This document shows, piece by piece, positions 23,906 through 34,084 of a stretch of 64,000 bases of DNA. Position 1 is the first letter of the stretch. Every line of letters begins with the position of its first letter. The stretch spans positions 744,001 to 808,000 of the forward strand of contig RBKR01000009.1 of the NCBI GenBank assembly GCA_004835665.1, read 5' to 3'. Position numbers and translations under genes: made by a program. Below the pieces are notes generated by a model, which worked only from the letters and a program-made list of their open reading frames with translations, was not told where the DNA came from and did no database searches. The DNA comes from Phoma sp. XZ068. Its lineage: Eukaryota > Ascomycota > Dothideomycetes > Pleosporales > Didymellaceae.

Positions 23906-25682
23906 ATGTCTGTACTCGACTTCCTCTGCGACATCCGTTTTCATAAGAGCTACGTTCTTCCGCCAAATCCTGACACAGGTAGACATGCGCCATATCGAGT
24001 CTCGTACGCGGACTATGGTGATGCTGATAGCAATGCTGTGGTCTTGTTTTGCGGTGCCTTGATGGGTACACGATTCTGTTACTCGCCGCTCGATCAGCTT
24101 GCAAAGGCATACAATGTCAGAATCATCCATCCTGACAGACCTGGAATTGGAGGCAGCCAGCCTGTAGATCTGGAGAAGCGCATACAGACATGGCTTGGTG
24201 ATAACCGTGGAATCGTGATGATGGCATGCAGTATGCTGACATTGGCAGAAATGGTACCATTACTGCTTGCTCATCTGAATATCGATCACGTCTCTCTTGC
24301 AAGTCACAGTGGCGGCGACATCTACCTACTGAACACAATACTCACCTTTTCACATCTCCTGCACCCAGAGACTCCCTATGTCTGCTTCTTCGCCCCCTGG
24401 GTCGTACGTATCCCGCAATAAGGCAGAGAACATCGCCGGATCATCGAGCCCATATCTCTTACCACAAATAAGAAGTTTGCTGACAATGCTTTCTCTTTAT
24501 AGCACCACTCACACTCTAAGATATCGCAGCTACGAGCAACTGAACTGCTCCCCGCACCCATACTCGGCAAATTCATCTCAGTGGTGAGGTTTGTGAACGA
24601 CAATGTGACACCACTGGCTGGACTGAGCGGGAACCTCATGCAGGGCATCAGAGACTCGATGCATCGTTCGAGCTCGTTTCCAGCATCAGGATCACCTCCG
24701 GCACCCATTCCATTGACGCCAATGGCTTTGAGCACAAGAACAAGAGGTACTTCGCTATTTTCACACGACGATGGAGCCGAATTGTCGCTGGACGATAATT
24801 ACGTCGTAGAGGAGCTTCGAAGACACATTACATCGTTCCTGTTCGCCGAGTGTATGGACGGTATATCAGCAGATGTACAGTTGTTCTTGCGGAAGCCTCG
24901 CTCTGTCGCCTGGTGTTCGTCAAGTGTCTTCTGGTCAGACTTCGACTATGCTGTGCCCTTGATCTCGAAGATGATTGACGAAGAAGAAGGTGTAGATGGT
25001 TTCGGTAGGTCATGGAAAATTGATACATTCCATGCGCAGACAGACGCCATGGTAGGAGAGAAAGGCAAAACATGGTTCGACAGCTGTTGGATGTCACACC
25101 AGTTGACACCAGAGCCCTTTGCAACAGCGAATATAGACCTACATCATCTGCCATCTCGCAATAGCTACAGGTACAGAAGTCAAGTAGTGGAGGGAACCGA
25201 ACATAACTACCTCATGGACCCTGCCTTTGGTGCAAGCGAAACCTGGTTACAGCGAGTGCGAGATTCGTTTCCGATACCTATCGAGGTTCGAAAGTCGCGA
25301 GCAAGCATCAAGATACGTTGCTAACAATACATAGAGCGAGTCCGAGCTTGGAGAACAGGAAGAGGAAGAACAGGCTAACCTAATGGCGAATGACCATGAT
25401 GCCTCATCATCCTCGACCCGGCCACTCACTGGACGTAGGAGGAAGTCTGTCAGGGCCCTTGTTATTTCAGTGAGGCACAAAAGACGCAATATTGCATCGA
25501 GAAGACCTCACCTGCGGTCGAAGGAGTCTCGATCTATATCCGCTAAGCCTGCAGGAAAGAGGCCTGGTCTCTCAGATGATGTCTCTTCTCCCCGCAAAGC
25601 TAGGCTTCGACTAAAGCCTGATGGGTGGACGAGGAAACGGCATTTGCGGCATGAGATGACTCCCCAGAACCTAGATCAATAA
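23906..25682 (+). CDS. Alpha/beta hydrolase fold protein with basic C-terminal tail
   Basis: The CDS joins 23906-24197, 24249-24403, 24503-25285 and 25335-25682, giving 525 residues. The first two introns (51 and 99 bases) restore clear domain sequence (QTWLEMVPLLLAHLN; APWVHHSHSKISQL). The fold shows YADYGD, FCGALMGTRF (oxyanion region), HPDRPGIGGS and the nucleophile elbow SLASHSGGD (consensus GXSXG with Ala-Ser-His-Ser-Gly-Gly). A late His occurs in EGTEHNYLMDP. The last intron (25286-25334) has a perfect branch point and acceptor (GCTAACAATACATAG) but a weak donor GTTCGA. If it is not spliced, the protein ends at 25324 with 422 residues. The spliced tail begins acidic and becomes strongly basic (TGRRRKSVR, KKARL-like), unusual for this family. 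The substrate is unknown. Confidence 0.8.
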
Positions 25683-26434
25683 GGTGTCCATGGATAATTT
25701 TTCAAATGAATGGGTTCAAAAGAAGCGTATTCGTGGCTTTTTATCTAGACTTTCACCTACGCATTCGTCCCATGTCTGCCTCATGATTGCACCTACGCTC
25801 ATGCGTAGTCTATAGTACGTTCAATATCAAATTGCCTAATGCGGAAGGCTTGCAGCTGAAGTGTTGATCACCGTCAACCACCGGGCGGCCTCCCACACTC
25901 AATCAGCCTTGCTTTGTGCCTGAGGTTCTGCACCAGTGCATGTGTAGTGATATCCTGATCAAGCTACTCAGACATTCACAATCTAAGTTGAGGCTAATAG
26001 GACGAGATTGAGAGCGAACATTTGTGAATTGTGATGTTGGTGCATGAGTGCAGTTCTCGCACAAGGGAAGGTGAGCTCACGTGACGATCCAGTCTAAGAG
26101 ATTGCAGGAGAATATCATCGTGCACCATCTTAGCTCTAGGAATAGTCAAGTGCATCTACTCGCAGCGCGGGAATCGATAGGTTTGAGGAACACCACATCC
26201 TCTTGGCCTGCTTTTGATGTTCGTTGTGGCCGAACGGGCAGAATCATGGTGTTGCAGTTCTGATCAGCCCCGCTCACCGCCTCTGAAATCAGCTTAGCGG
26301 ACATTCTGGCGCCCACACCACGCTAGCGAATTTCGCTGTGGCATTCGTGATTCTACCCAAGCAAGCTCAACCTCCACCCGCCGCGCAAATCCACACCGAA
26401 CGACCGTCTCCCGTCGAACACACAATCTCACACA
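25683..26434. other. Intergenic, 750 b, eS28 promoter region
   Basis: This is the 3' flank of the hydrolase and upstream region of the eS28 gene. The final 100 bases are C-rich with ACAC runs just before the ATG, as in many fungal ribosomal-protein leaders. No other element recognised. Confidence 0.45.
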
Positions 26435-26817
26435 ATGGATACCGCTAAGGCCCCCGTCAAGCTCGTCAAGGTCACTCGTGTCCTTGGCCGAACCGGTACG
26501 CGATCCCCGCACTGAGGCAGCGCAGAGGAAGAGGCAAAGGGCATCGGCACGCCTCGATGGCTGCGCGGCCCGGAATATGAGGAAATGCAAGAAACGCAGG
26601 CTAACGGCGACGTAGGCTCCCGTGGTGGTGTCACCCAGTGCCGTGTCGAGTTCATGGACGACCAGACCCGTTCCATCATCCGCAACGTCAAGGGCGCTGG
26701 TACGCAACCTCCCCTGCTCACCCACCAACAACCAGTCAAAACTAACATTGCGCAGTCCGTGAGAACGACATCCTCTGCCTGCTCGAGTCCGAACGCGAGG
26801 CCCGCCGCCTGCGATAA
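26435..26817 (+). CDS. RPS28: 40S ribosomal protein S28 (eS28)
   Basis: The CDS joins 26435-26495, 26616-26699 and 26756-26817, giving 68 residues, the normal length for eS28. The protein is a small OB-fold component of the 40S head near the mRNA exit channel. The sequence reads MDTAKAPVKLVKVTRVLGRT, then GSRGGVTQCRVEFMDD, then RSIIRNVKGAVRENDILCLL and ends ESEREARRLR, an almost unmistakable eS28. Introns are 120 and 56 bases; both interrupt Gly/Val codons in phase 1, and the second has a classic ACTAACA branch. Because the exons are only 61-84 bases, a plain open-frame scan misses this gene. High expression and C-rich leader control are expected for the class. Confidence 0.97.
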
Positions 26818-27674
26818 GTGCTTGCCTTGGGGAGAAGTGGCGCGTTGGCATTTTCCTTCGGTTCCGGAGTTCTTCACGAATGGATCGGCTTTTCACATGG
26901 TCATCATGAGGGCATGGATGCGTTAGTCTGGTGCTGCGAAGCGCTGTGACTGGGGAGGATATGCGAGGAGACATGATAACCAGGAAATCAACGAACTGGG
27001 ACTTGCTCCTGAATGAAACGATACCTCCACACACGCGTGCTAATATGTGCACTTGTTGCGATGAGCTGGAAGTGTTGCTTATGAGCATAGATTGACACAG
27101 CGTACGGTTCGGCTTGATCGGGAGGTATACCCTACCGATTGGTCACAAATAACAGCAAGATCATTACAACCGCACGACGTCCCTTTGCAGTCAGTAACGA
27201 GCGAGGCAAGGAGAGGCAGCGAATACGAGCCCTTGTACCAACACACGATCGAACTTGGCCTACGTATCCGACTTCATGCAGGGGTACTCGTGCAAACGAA
27301 GTCGCCAACCGAACACCCGACTTAGTGCTCACTCACTGTCGTCCCTCGTGCTACACAGCATACATTCCTTACCGTTATACAATGCCTTTTCTTTCCACCA
27401 AATCGCTTTGACTGCAGTTTACATGCATCAGCGTTGGTGTTCAAGGTACTCACAGCCGTCACTGCCTGTTGCGTGATGACAAGCTAGTTCATTCCTCCTC
27501 GCCCTAGCTCGTGGCAGTCACAATGGACCCCACCCCATGGCGTTACTGCACAAGTAAGAGCATGTGCGGATACTTGCAGCGGCAAGGAAATAATCGAGAG
27601 AGGACCACATGAACACCTAATCCCAATTGCACTCACAATAGCCCTTGTAGTGTTCAACACACTCGACTGCAACA
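26818..27674. other. Intergenic, 860 b, no gene recognised
   Basis: This holds the eS28 3' flank and upstream region of the following orphan gene. Short frames on both strands have no domain. Nothing found. Confidence 0.4.
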
Positions 27675-28283
27675 ATGAACATCGATGGGGCTGGCGGCAG
27701 CAAGCCAGCACCCAGATCCAACCACCAATCTGCCAGCAATCTCAGCCCAGAGCCCAAACATACAAGACTTCGGCGGTTCATGTCCATTGGCTCGAAGGGG
27801 AGAAGAACACCCAGCAGACCTCACATGAACAGCAGTGACAGCAACATGCCAGCACTACAGACCCTCTCGCCCCGGCCTACAGACTTCGAGCCAGGTGCCA
27901 GGAAGCAGATTAAACGCTCCATCTCCACCTTCTTTCAGTCCAAGAACGCCACGGTCGAACCTGAACTGGCGAAGCACGAAGACAGTGCCGACACCGCACG
28001 AGGCCATCTACCCTTCACCAAGACCTCGCCATCGTCACCACCGCTAGATATCACAGGGGAGAGAAACAGTGTAGAGGGTCACGGACTTCTGCCAGTCACT
28101 TATAACCCATCCCAACGGATGCAGGCTAGGAAGGACTCTGCAATAAAGTCGGCTTACGAAATGCCCTGGACAAGTCGAACTGCTGCGCTCACGAGCCATC
28201 CAGTGGCCAAAGAGGATCTACAGGTTGACGCAGAGCGCCAGGAGATCTGGGCACGTGCGAAGGAAGACGATCAGGAAAAGTAG
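27675..28283 (+). CDS. Hypothetical protein (202 residues), disordered
   Basis: I do not recognise this protein. It is a single exon starting at ATG 27675 in the context ACAATGAAC. The sequence is rich in Ser, Pro, Arg and Lys with no hydrophobic core and no membrane segment. Basic patches occur near residues 31-45 (HTRLRRFMSIGSKGRRTPSR) and 74-84 (RKQIKRSISTFF), the latter fitting a phosphorylation-type RSxS context. The last 30 residues are charged (DAERQEIWARAKEDDQEK). The clean frame and regular codon use suggest a real, probably lineage-limited gene. It converges on DPM1, with 196 bases between stop codons. Confidence 0.65.
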   Translation: MNIDGAGGSKPAPRSNHQSASNLSPEPKHTRLRRFMSIGSKGRRTPSRPHMNSSDSNMPALQTLSPRPTDFEPGARKQIKRSISTFFQSKNATVEPELAKHEDSADTARGHLPFTKTSPSSPPLDITGERNSVEGHGLLPVTYNPSQRMQARKDSAIKSAYEMPWTSRTAALTSHPVAKEDLQVDAERQEIWARAKEDDQEK

Positions 28284-28479
28284 ACGCTTGATGGGAAGGA
28301 CAATGGTAACAAAGGAGAAGAAGTGAATTGTTATAGTTAAAGGCAGTAGTAGATGCGCGCAAAGCCGAAGTAATCACCTCCCTACCTGCCGTGGATATCA
28401 TTCACCAGCAAGCCCGAAAGCCCTCACAATGCTCATATTCCCTTACCGTCCAACGCCGACGCCATGCAATCTTCCTTTC

Positions 28480-29273
28480 TCAAACCTTCAACCACAGGTT
28501 CAGCACGCCCTTGGCGTACTCGACGATCTCGTCTCCACCAAGCTTGCTCTCACCGTACAGACGGTCGACGAATGAAATGGGCACCTCGGCAACTGTGCAG
28601 CCCATAGCCTTTGCGCGCACCATCATCTCCATCTGGAACGTGTAGCCCTTGCTCTCTGTGCTCCGAATGACCTTCTGCAGCACCTCCTTCTTGTACAGCC
28701 TGAAACTGCCTGTCAAATCGCTCACGCCGGGCCTCAGCACCGTATCCGCAAACAAGTTGGCTCCGCGGCTGACAAACTTGCGCTTCAGATCCCAGCCGTA
28801 TACGCCGCCGTCGCCTGCATACCGTGTGCCGGTGACAATGTCGTAGTTCTTGGTCTTCTGCACCGCGATCATCTGCGGGATGAACTTGGGGTGGTGGCTG
28901 AAGTCGGCGTCCATGATGATGACATAGTTGCCATTTGCGTACTGCAGGCCGTGGACGTACGCGGTGCCCAGGCCTAGCTTGCCAGCGCGGGCGCGGATTT
29001 GGATGTGCTGCGGTGTGTAGACTTTCTGGAGCTGGGCGGCGACTTCCTGTGTTCCGTCGGGGGAGCCGTCGTCGACGATGATGAGCTCCCAGTCGAGGTT
29101 GCTGTTGAAATTCCATGTTAGCTGTTTGTCGCTGGTTCGAGGGGTTGCAGGGGTACACACTTCTCAGTGAACGTCTTGTTAAGCAGCCATGCTATTATGG
29201 GCAGGTTGCGTCGCTCGTTGTATGTGGGGAGGAGGACGGAGTATTTGTCCTTGGTCTGCTTGATTGGGGCCAT
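28480..29273 (-). CDS. DPM1: Dolichol-phosphate mannosyltransferase catalytic subunit
   Basis: The CDS joins 29273-29161 and 29101-28480 around a 59-base intron (29102-29160, branch GCTAACA), giving 244 residues. DPM1 transfers mannose from GDP-mannose to dolichyl phosphate at the ER membrane, feeding N-glycosylation, O-mannosylation and GPI anchors. The GT-A fold starts YSVLLPTYNERRNLP. The splice join yields TENNLDWELIIVDDGSPDGT, and the metal-binding motif is IIMDADFSHHPKF. TGTRYAGDGGVYGWDLKRK and GSFRLYKKEVL follow. It lacks the C-terminal membrane helix of the budding-yeast enzyme and ends at KGVLNLWLKV. It is therefore the type that depends on DPM2/DPM3 for ER anchoring, as in fission yeast and humans. 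It is divergent from the HAD gene. Confidence 0.96.
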
Positions 29274-29421
29274 CTTGTGTGGTGGGCAAATGTTCAAATG
29301 AGTGACTGAGGGTGGTTGTGAACGGTCCTCGAGTTCGCGGATGCGATCGTGTCCCATTAGAGAAGCATGGACCACCACCTAAAGCCCCTTTCAGTAGGCG
29401 CGACCAACCACTACGACCACA
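29274..29421. promoter_or_regulatory. Compact bidirectional promoter (DPM1 / HAD hydrolase)
   Basis: Only 148 bases separate the two divergent start codons, so both core promoters and leaders are packed here. No specific site recognised. Confidence 0.6.
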
Positions 29422-30457
29422 ATGTTTCCAACACGAGCGCAGTGCGCAAAGAAGAATTTGCTGCTGTGCTTTGATGCATTTGGAACGCTGTTCCAGCCAA
29501 ATACACCCATACCAAGAGCGTATGCTCATGCTGCCATCAAACATGGAGTGAAATGCGAGACGAAGAACCCTGAAGCCGATGTTGGCAGAGAATTCAAGAG
29601 AGCATTCAAGGACGCGTCGAAAAGAAGTCCAAACTATGGTAAGGCGACAGGAATGGGCGCAGAGAGGTGGTGGAGAAACGTAAGGCATCTACATCCATTC
29701 ACATCGCAGTGATCCTGACAACATGCAGGTAATTCACAGCACGTTCCAGCCATGGCTGGAGCCAGGTCAAGACGTTCCGCAGGCTCTGGTGGATGAACTG
29801 TTGCGCCGATACATGACTAAAGAAGGTTATGATATCTTCCCGGACGTCATGCCTTTCTTTCAAATGCTGCGTAATAAGGCATCAGCTAACGCCCATGAAC
29901 CTTGGCGCTGGGACAAGACTGTCGTTGGTATTATCACAAATTCAGACGACCGAGTGCCTGGCATTCTGGACTCGTTTGGCCTCAAGGTCGGTCCAAGGAG
30001 AGTGGGCACGTCAGACCAACGCACCGCCGAAGCTGCACTGGACGATGATATCAGCTTTGTCGTGCTTAGCTATGATGTTGGTGTTGAGAAGCCCGACCGT
30101 AGCATCTTCGACGCTGCAATCGGTTCGTTAGAAGAGACTTTGAAGGGGAGAGATGATGGCCTCGGCGCGTCGGACTTTGAAAAGCTATATGTTGGGGACT
30201 CGCTCCAGCATGACTTTTTGGGTGCTAAGGGAGCCGGGTGGAAAGCGCTGATGCTGGACCGTAGCGGACATTACAAGACTGCTTTCGCGAAGAAAGGTAA
30301 AGACGTTGTAAGGACAACAGTGAAGCAACAGGGTGGAGACAAGTTTGCGAGAGTTACTCTTATTAAGAGTCTAGATGTTCTCAAGGGTTGGTATCCTGCT
30401 AGGCCAGGGAAGAGTACGCGCGACCCTAATGACTCCGAGGACATGACGCAAGTTTGA
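29422..30457 (+). CDS. HAD-superfamily hydrolase (HDHD3-like)
   Basis: The CDS joins 29422-29679 and 29729-30457 around a 49-base phase-0 intron, giving 328 residues. HAD hydrolases use an Asp nucleophile to dephosphorylate small molecules; the specific substrate here is unknown. Motif I is LLLCFDAFGTLFQP with nucleophile Asp near residue 17. A helical cap holds YAHAAIKHGV and RWWRNVIHSTFQPWL, created by splicing. Motif II is VGIITNSDDRVPGIL, motif III VGVEKPDRSIFDAA, and motif IV EKLYVGDSLQHDFLGAKGAG. All four motifs are intact. Motif I has Ala rather than the more usual Val or Leu after the second position (DAFGT), as in the HDHD3 subgroup. The C-terminal 60 residues are a charged extension. 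Confidence 0.92.
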
Positions 30458-30584
30458 GCAGTCTTCAATGTGAGCAAGTTACAGAGCCGTAGTAAGAAGA
30501 CAGAGCAATAGAACGTAAATAGCTAACTGTCGTTGAAGCTTGAATTACAGTGTGCCAACAGCATTCGCGCGCTCACTTCTTTTG

Positions 30585-31810
30585 TTATCTCGCAGGTCGC
30601 CTAAGCTCAAGAATGTCTGACAACTTGACAATGCCCTTCCCACCCCAGCCTGCCTGCCCGGAGGCTACCTCTGGACGGGTCCGTACATACCAACCCCAAG
30701 CTCTTCTGTCGAGGTCCTCTTTGCTCAGCACCTGAGCCCAAGACTGGTAGAGAAGGTCGAGAGCACCCAGCAACATTCCCAGGTTCCGCTCTTTCTCCGC
30801 TGTCAAAGAGGCAGCGGTTCGCTTGACAGGTACAGCCTCAGTGTCGGTTGGGGCAGCTTTCGGTGTTTCGAACGACTTCAGCAGATATGCTCGTGCACTT
30901 TGAGCGGTATGTATGGGCAGTTGGCTTGATCCGTTGTATGTGTTTGATCCGGAGTTTGCTTTCTTGAGTGCCTCCAGATCGAGACCCCAAAGTGCGGGCT
31001 CCTTGGTTTTGGCCAGCTCATCATCACCTGTGAGGGTCCCTTGTGTTGAGTCTTCCTCTTTTGTGGTGCCCTGTGTCGATAGTTCGCTCTTGATTCCCTC
31101 TTTACCTGAGTTCTCTTCCCATTCGTAGCCCCAGCGCTTCATTACACGGACTTCCCTGTTCATAATTCGAACAACCGGTTGTCCTTCTCCCCAGCCTTCA
31201 TCTTCTGCAGTCTTGCCGCCGTCGATCCCGATGTGCACAGCTTTGGCCTTGCTGTTCATACTGACAACGGCCTGTGCAAGACTCAGTCTGCTTGAAAGCG
31301 GTTGTTCAGGCATAGTGAACTTCAGCAATGCGACTGTAAACGCTAGTACTAGAGGCGCTCGGTTGGTAAAGATGGTCTTTGATTTAAGCACATCTTCATT
31401 GGTTATCTCCTCTGGAAGCGCAAGAGAAGCTTCCATCTCCGATGGACTGAGCGGCTGTCCGTACAGCGATTTGATCTTCTTGGGTGATCGCGCTGGCGCC
31501 GATCCAGTGCCAGATGCGTCACTCAATGACCGCTTCTTTGAAACCCGCTTGGCGGCATTGAGGACCTGTCGTGCTATCTTATCATCTTCGAATATTTTCT
31601 TCAGCGTCTGCAAGTCTGCTTTGGCGATTTCCTCAGCTATACAAGCTTTGTCAGACCAGGTTCGTCGCGCTTTTACGCTCTCACGTGCTTACGCGTAAGT
31701 AGCTGAGATGCTTGGAGATCCTTCACCTTGCCCAACGCTTGGGCAAGCGGTATTTTAGCGTCTTGTGACAGGAAACGGAGCAGAGACTGAACCCCCTGCG
31801 CCGATGCCAT
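30585..31810 (-). CDS. Conserved fungal protein of unknown function (389 residues)
   Basis: The CDS joins 31810-31693 and 31636-30585 around a 56-base intron (31637-31692, donor GTAAGC), giving 389 residues. I cannot name the family. The N-terminal 80 residues are helical and look conserved (LLRFLSQDAKIPLAQALGK, LLTPEEIAKADLQTLKKIF, then KIARQVLNAAKRVSKKR). This reads like a small helix-hairpin DNA-binding-type unit (inference only). A basic linker (PARSPKKIKSLYGQPLSP) leads to a central domain with TIFTNRAPLVLAFTVALLKF and WGEGQPVVRIMNREVRVMKR, which are likely buried strands and helices. The end is hydrophilic with a last structured block near KEDLDRRAWGWYVRTRPE. No signal peptide or membrane segment is seen. 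It is divergent from the SR140-like gene. Confidence 0.8.
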
Positions 31811-31969
31811 GTTATTGACTAGGTATGTCGAGGTCGTTGTTTTGGGGATGACGATGGCGGAGGCAGGCACGACGCGTTATCGATAAACTGATCGGCGCTA
31901 GTGGATGTTCCATTTGTCTCCCGCGACGTTCACCTGTGGTAGCTTCCGCTCACACCTCGCACCATCATC
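31811..31969. promoter_or_regulatory. Compact bidirectional promoter (unknown protein / SR140-like)
   Basis: Just 159 bases lie between the two divergent ATGs. The right half has short pyrimidine-rich tracts before the SR140-like start. Confidence 0.55.
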
Positions 31970-34084
31970 ATGGCGTTCAAGTTCTCGTTGGGTGCGGCCA
32001 AGGGCAACAAGACCCAACTGAACGCCAAGGCCAAGGCAGACGAGGAGGCAAAGGAGCGCGAGGAGAAAAATGCGTTGGACAAGGTCATGGCTGAGTTCGA
32101 GCAGGAGCACGGTGCTGGCAGCAAGGTTCTCGGCGAACCGGAGCGACAAGAGGAGGAAGAGGTCTTCGTCCCCACAGGAAGCAAGAGGCACTTTACAGGG
32201 CGGCAGCGGAATATGAAGAGCGGACCGGGAACCCTCGAAAACGATCCTCTTGACGAATTCAGAAGCGCAGGCCCGGGACGACTCAACCCTCCAACACAAC
32301 CGCGATTTGGCGGCGCACCTCCTACCGGCCCAGGCTCTCTCGATGGATCCAAGCAGAGGGAGAACCTGTACACAACAGTGGTAGCGAAAGCGTCGAATCT
32401 ACCTCCAAACATGGATTCCAGACGCGTGGAGGAGCTTTTCGCAGATTTCCCATCGCTCAAAGTAACGAAGATCGAGAAGATACCCGCGCAAGGGTCAGCG
32501 ATGAAGGGACGGCCGAGCTTGGCAATGAAGGTCATCTTTGACAAGGAGGCTAGCGCGAGAGATCTCGACGAAGCTATGAACAAGCTGAATGACAAGAAGT
32601 ACTTGGGGAGAGGCTACTATCTGCACTTGGATAGGTACCTGGGTGGCCGCGTTGTGGGTACAGAACAACGAACAGAGCCATTTGGGGCTCGATGGCAGGC
32701 GCCAGAGGTAGCGAAAGGCTATGCTCCTCCACCAGACCTTGGAGGCGGAGCTAGGGACAGGGACCGTCCGCGCGAAGACACCGAACGATTGGTTGTCACC
32801 GCCAATCAACCACCAGACATTGCAACACTGCGCCTAGTACATATGACTATTGAAGGCGTCATCAATGGTGGTGTAGAGTTCGAGGCTGGCCTGATGAATG
32901 ATCCACAGGTTCAGGAAGAAGAACGCTTCGCATGGCTGTTCGACCAAAAGCATCCCGTAAACCGGTACTATAGATGGAGAATGCATCAGATCGTATGCGA
33001 CACGCCTAACTCGGAGATCTTTGCCCGGCAAGGCATGTGGCAAGGACCGACAGATCCCCTGGCAGACGAGTTCGCAAACCATCTAGGAGCATTCGATGCT
33101 GACTACGAAGACTCCGATGATGATGAAGACGAGGAGAAGCCTCAGCAGAGACAGCTTCCTGTTGGAGACAACTATCCCGGGCGGGTCGATAATGGTCACG
33201 GCATCATGAGCCCTCGATCACGAGCTATGTTTTTGTGGTTACTCACCTCACTACCACCTGGCAGCATCGTCGCAGACGACATTGCAGCTATTTCTGTCTT
33301 TGCTGTCGAGCATGCTGCCCAGGGCATGGACGAAGTCATCCACATCCTCATCTCGAATCTGATCGAGCCCTTCCAAATGACCGAGACAAACACAAGAAGA
33401 CGTCTTGGTGACGCAGAAGGCCGCGAAGAACGTAGACGCACTGATCTGCGACAAACCACTCTGAACGCTCTTCGCATCATTTCTGACGTCCTTCTCACTA
33501 CGTCAAGAGAGTCTGGCGCGTCATACAAGTACCGACTTGCTATCGGCACACAGCTTGTCGAGCGCAAGGCGTTTGAGCATCTTCAGAGGCTCCCCGCACA
33601 GCTCGATATGGGCCGTATGACGGAGAGAACGTATAGAGATGAGGTGAATAGCATTCTCACTGTCTGGAAAGACGAACACCTTTTCGATAAGCCTGCCTTG
33701 GAACACCTTGATGAAGCTTTCAACGCGCAAGAGAGACAAAAGGAGCAGGCTGAGCAAGAAAGGAAATTGGCAGAAAAGAGGAATAAGCGCAAAGCTTCCG
33801 TGAAAGTCGCTGCTCACGCTAAGGTGGACAACGACGACGTGGACGAAAAGATGGATGTTGATCAGGAGGAGGGTGAGGAAATCAAGGCCCTCGACGGAGC
33901 TGACGACGGTACACCTCAAGCGATGCCAGAGGCAGCAGCAGAACTGGAGACTAAGATCGTCGAACTAGCACAGAAAACCAACCCTGTGACAGCAGCACCT
34001 GAAGTACCAGGAGAGACGGCGGCGGCGCGGGCTAGGCGGCTGAGACCGCGAGCTGAAGACATGTTTGCATCAGATGGAGAGTGA
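31970..34084 (+). CDS. U2 snRNP-associated SURP/SR140-like splicing factor
   Basis: This is a single exon of 704 residues. SR140 (U2SURP) associates with U2 snRNP in early spliceosome assembly. The order of domains matches: a charged N-terminus (KADEEAKEREEKNALDKVM), then a degenerate RRM (YTTVVAKASNLPPNMDSRRV to YLGRGYYLHLDRYL). Next is a SURP/SWAP module (RLVHMTIEGVINGGVEFEAG to HPVNRYYRWRMHQIV). Finally a CID-type helical domain (MSPRSRAMFLWLLTSLPPGS, EHAAQGMDEVIHILISNLI), which in relatives contacts the RNA polymerase II C-terminal tail. A coiled coil (QERQKEQAEQERKLAEKRNK) and an acidic C-terminus follow, ending RPRAEDMFASDGE. An RS domain is absent, as is usual in fungal forms. The start follows an ACCATCATCATGG context. 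Confidence 0.93.
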   Translation: MAFKFSLGAAKGNKTQLNAKAKADEEAKEREEKNALDKVMAEFEQEHGAGSKVLGEPERQEEEEVFVPTGSKRHFTGRQRNMKSGPGTLENDPLDEFRSAGPGRLNPPTQPRFGGAPPTGPGSLDGSKQRENLYTTVVAKASNLPPNMDSRRVEELFADFPSLKVTKIEKIPAQGSAMKGRPSLAMKVIFDKEASARDLDEAMNKLNDKKYLGRGYYLHLDRYLGGRVVGTEQRTEPFGARWQAPEVAKGYAPPPDLGGGARDRDRPREDTERLVVTANQPPDIATLRLVHMTIEGVINGGVEFEAGLMNDPQVQEEERFAWLFDQKHPVNRYYRWRMHQIVCDTPNSEIFARQGMWQGPTDPLADEFANHLGAFDADYEDSDDDEDEEKPQQRQLPVGDNYPGRVDNGHGIMSPRSRAMFLWLLTSLPPGSIVADDIAAISVFAVEHAAQGMDEVIHILISNLIEPFQMTETNTRRRLGDAEGREERRRTDLRQTTLNALRIISDVLLTTSRESGASYKYRLAIGTQLVERKAFEHLQRLPAQLDMGRMTERTYRDEVNSILTVWKDEHLFDKPALEHLDEAFNAQERQKEQAEQERKLAEKRNKRKASVKVAAHAKVDNDDVDEKMDVDQEEGEEIKALDGADDGTPQAMPEAAAELETKIVELAQKTNPVTAAPEVPGETAAARARRLRPRAEDMFASDGE

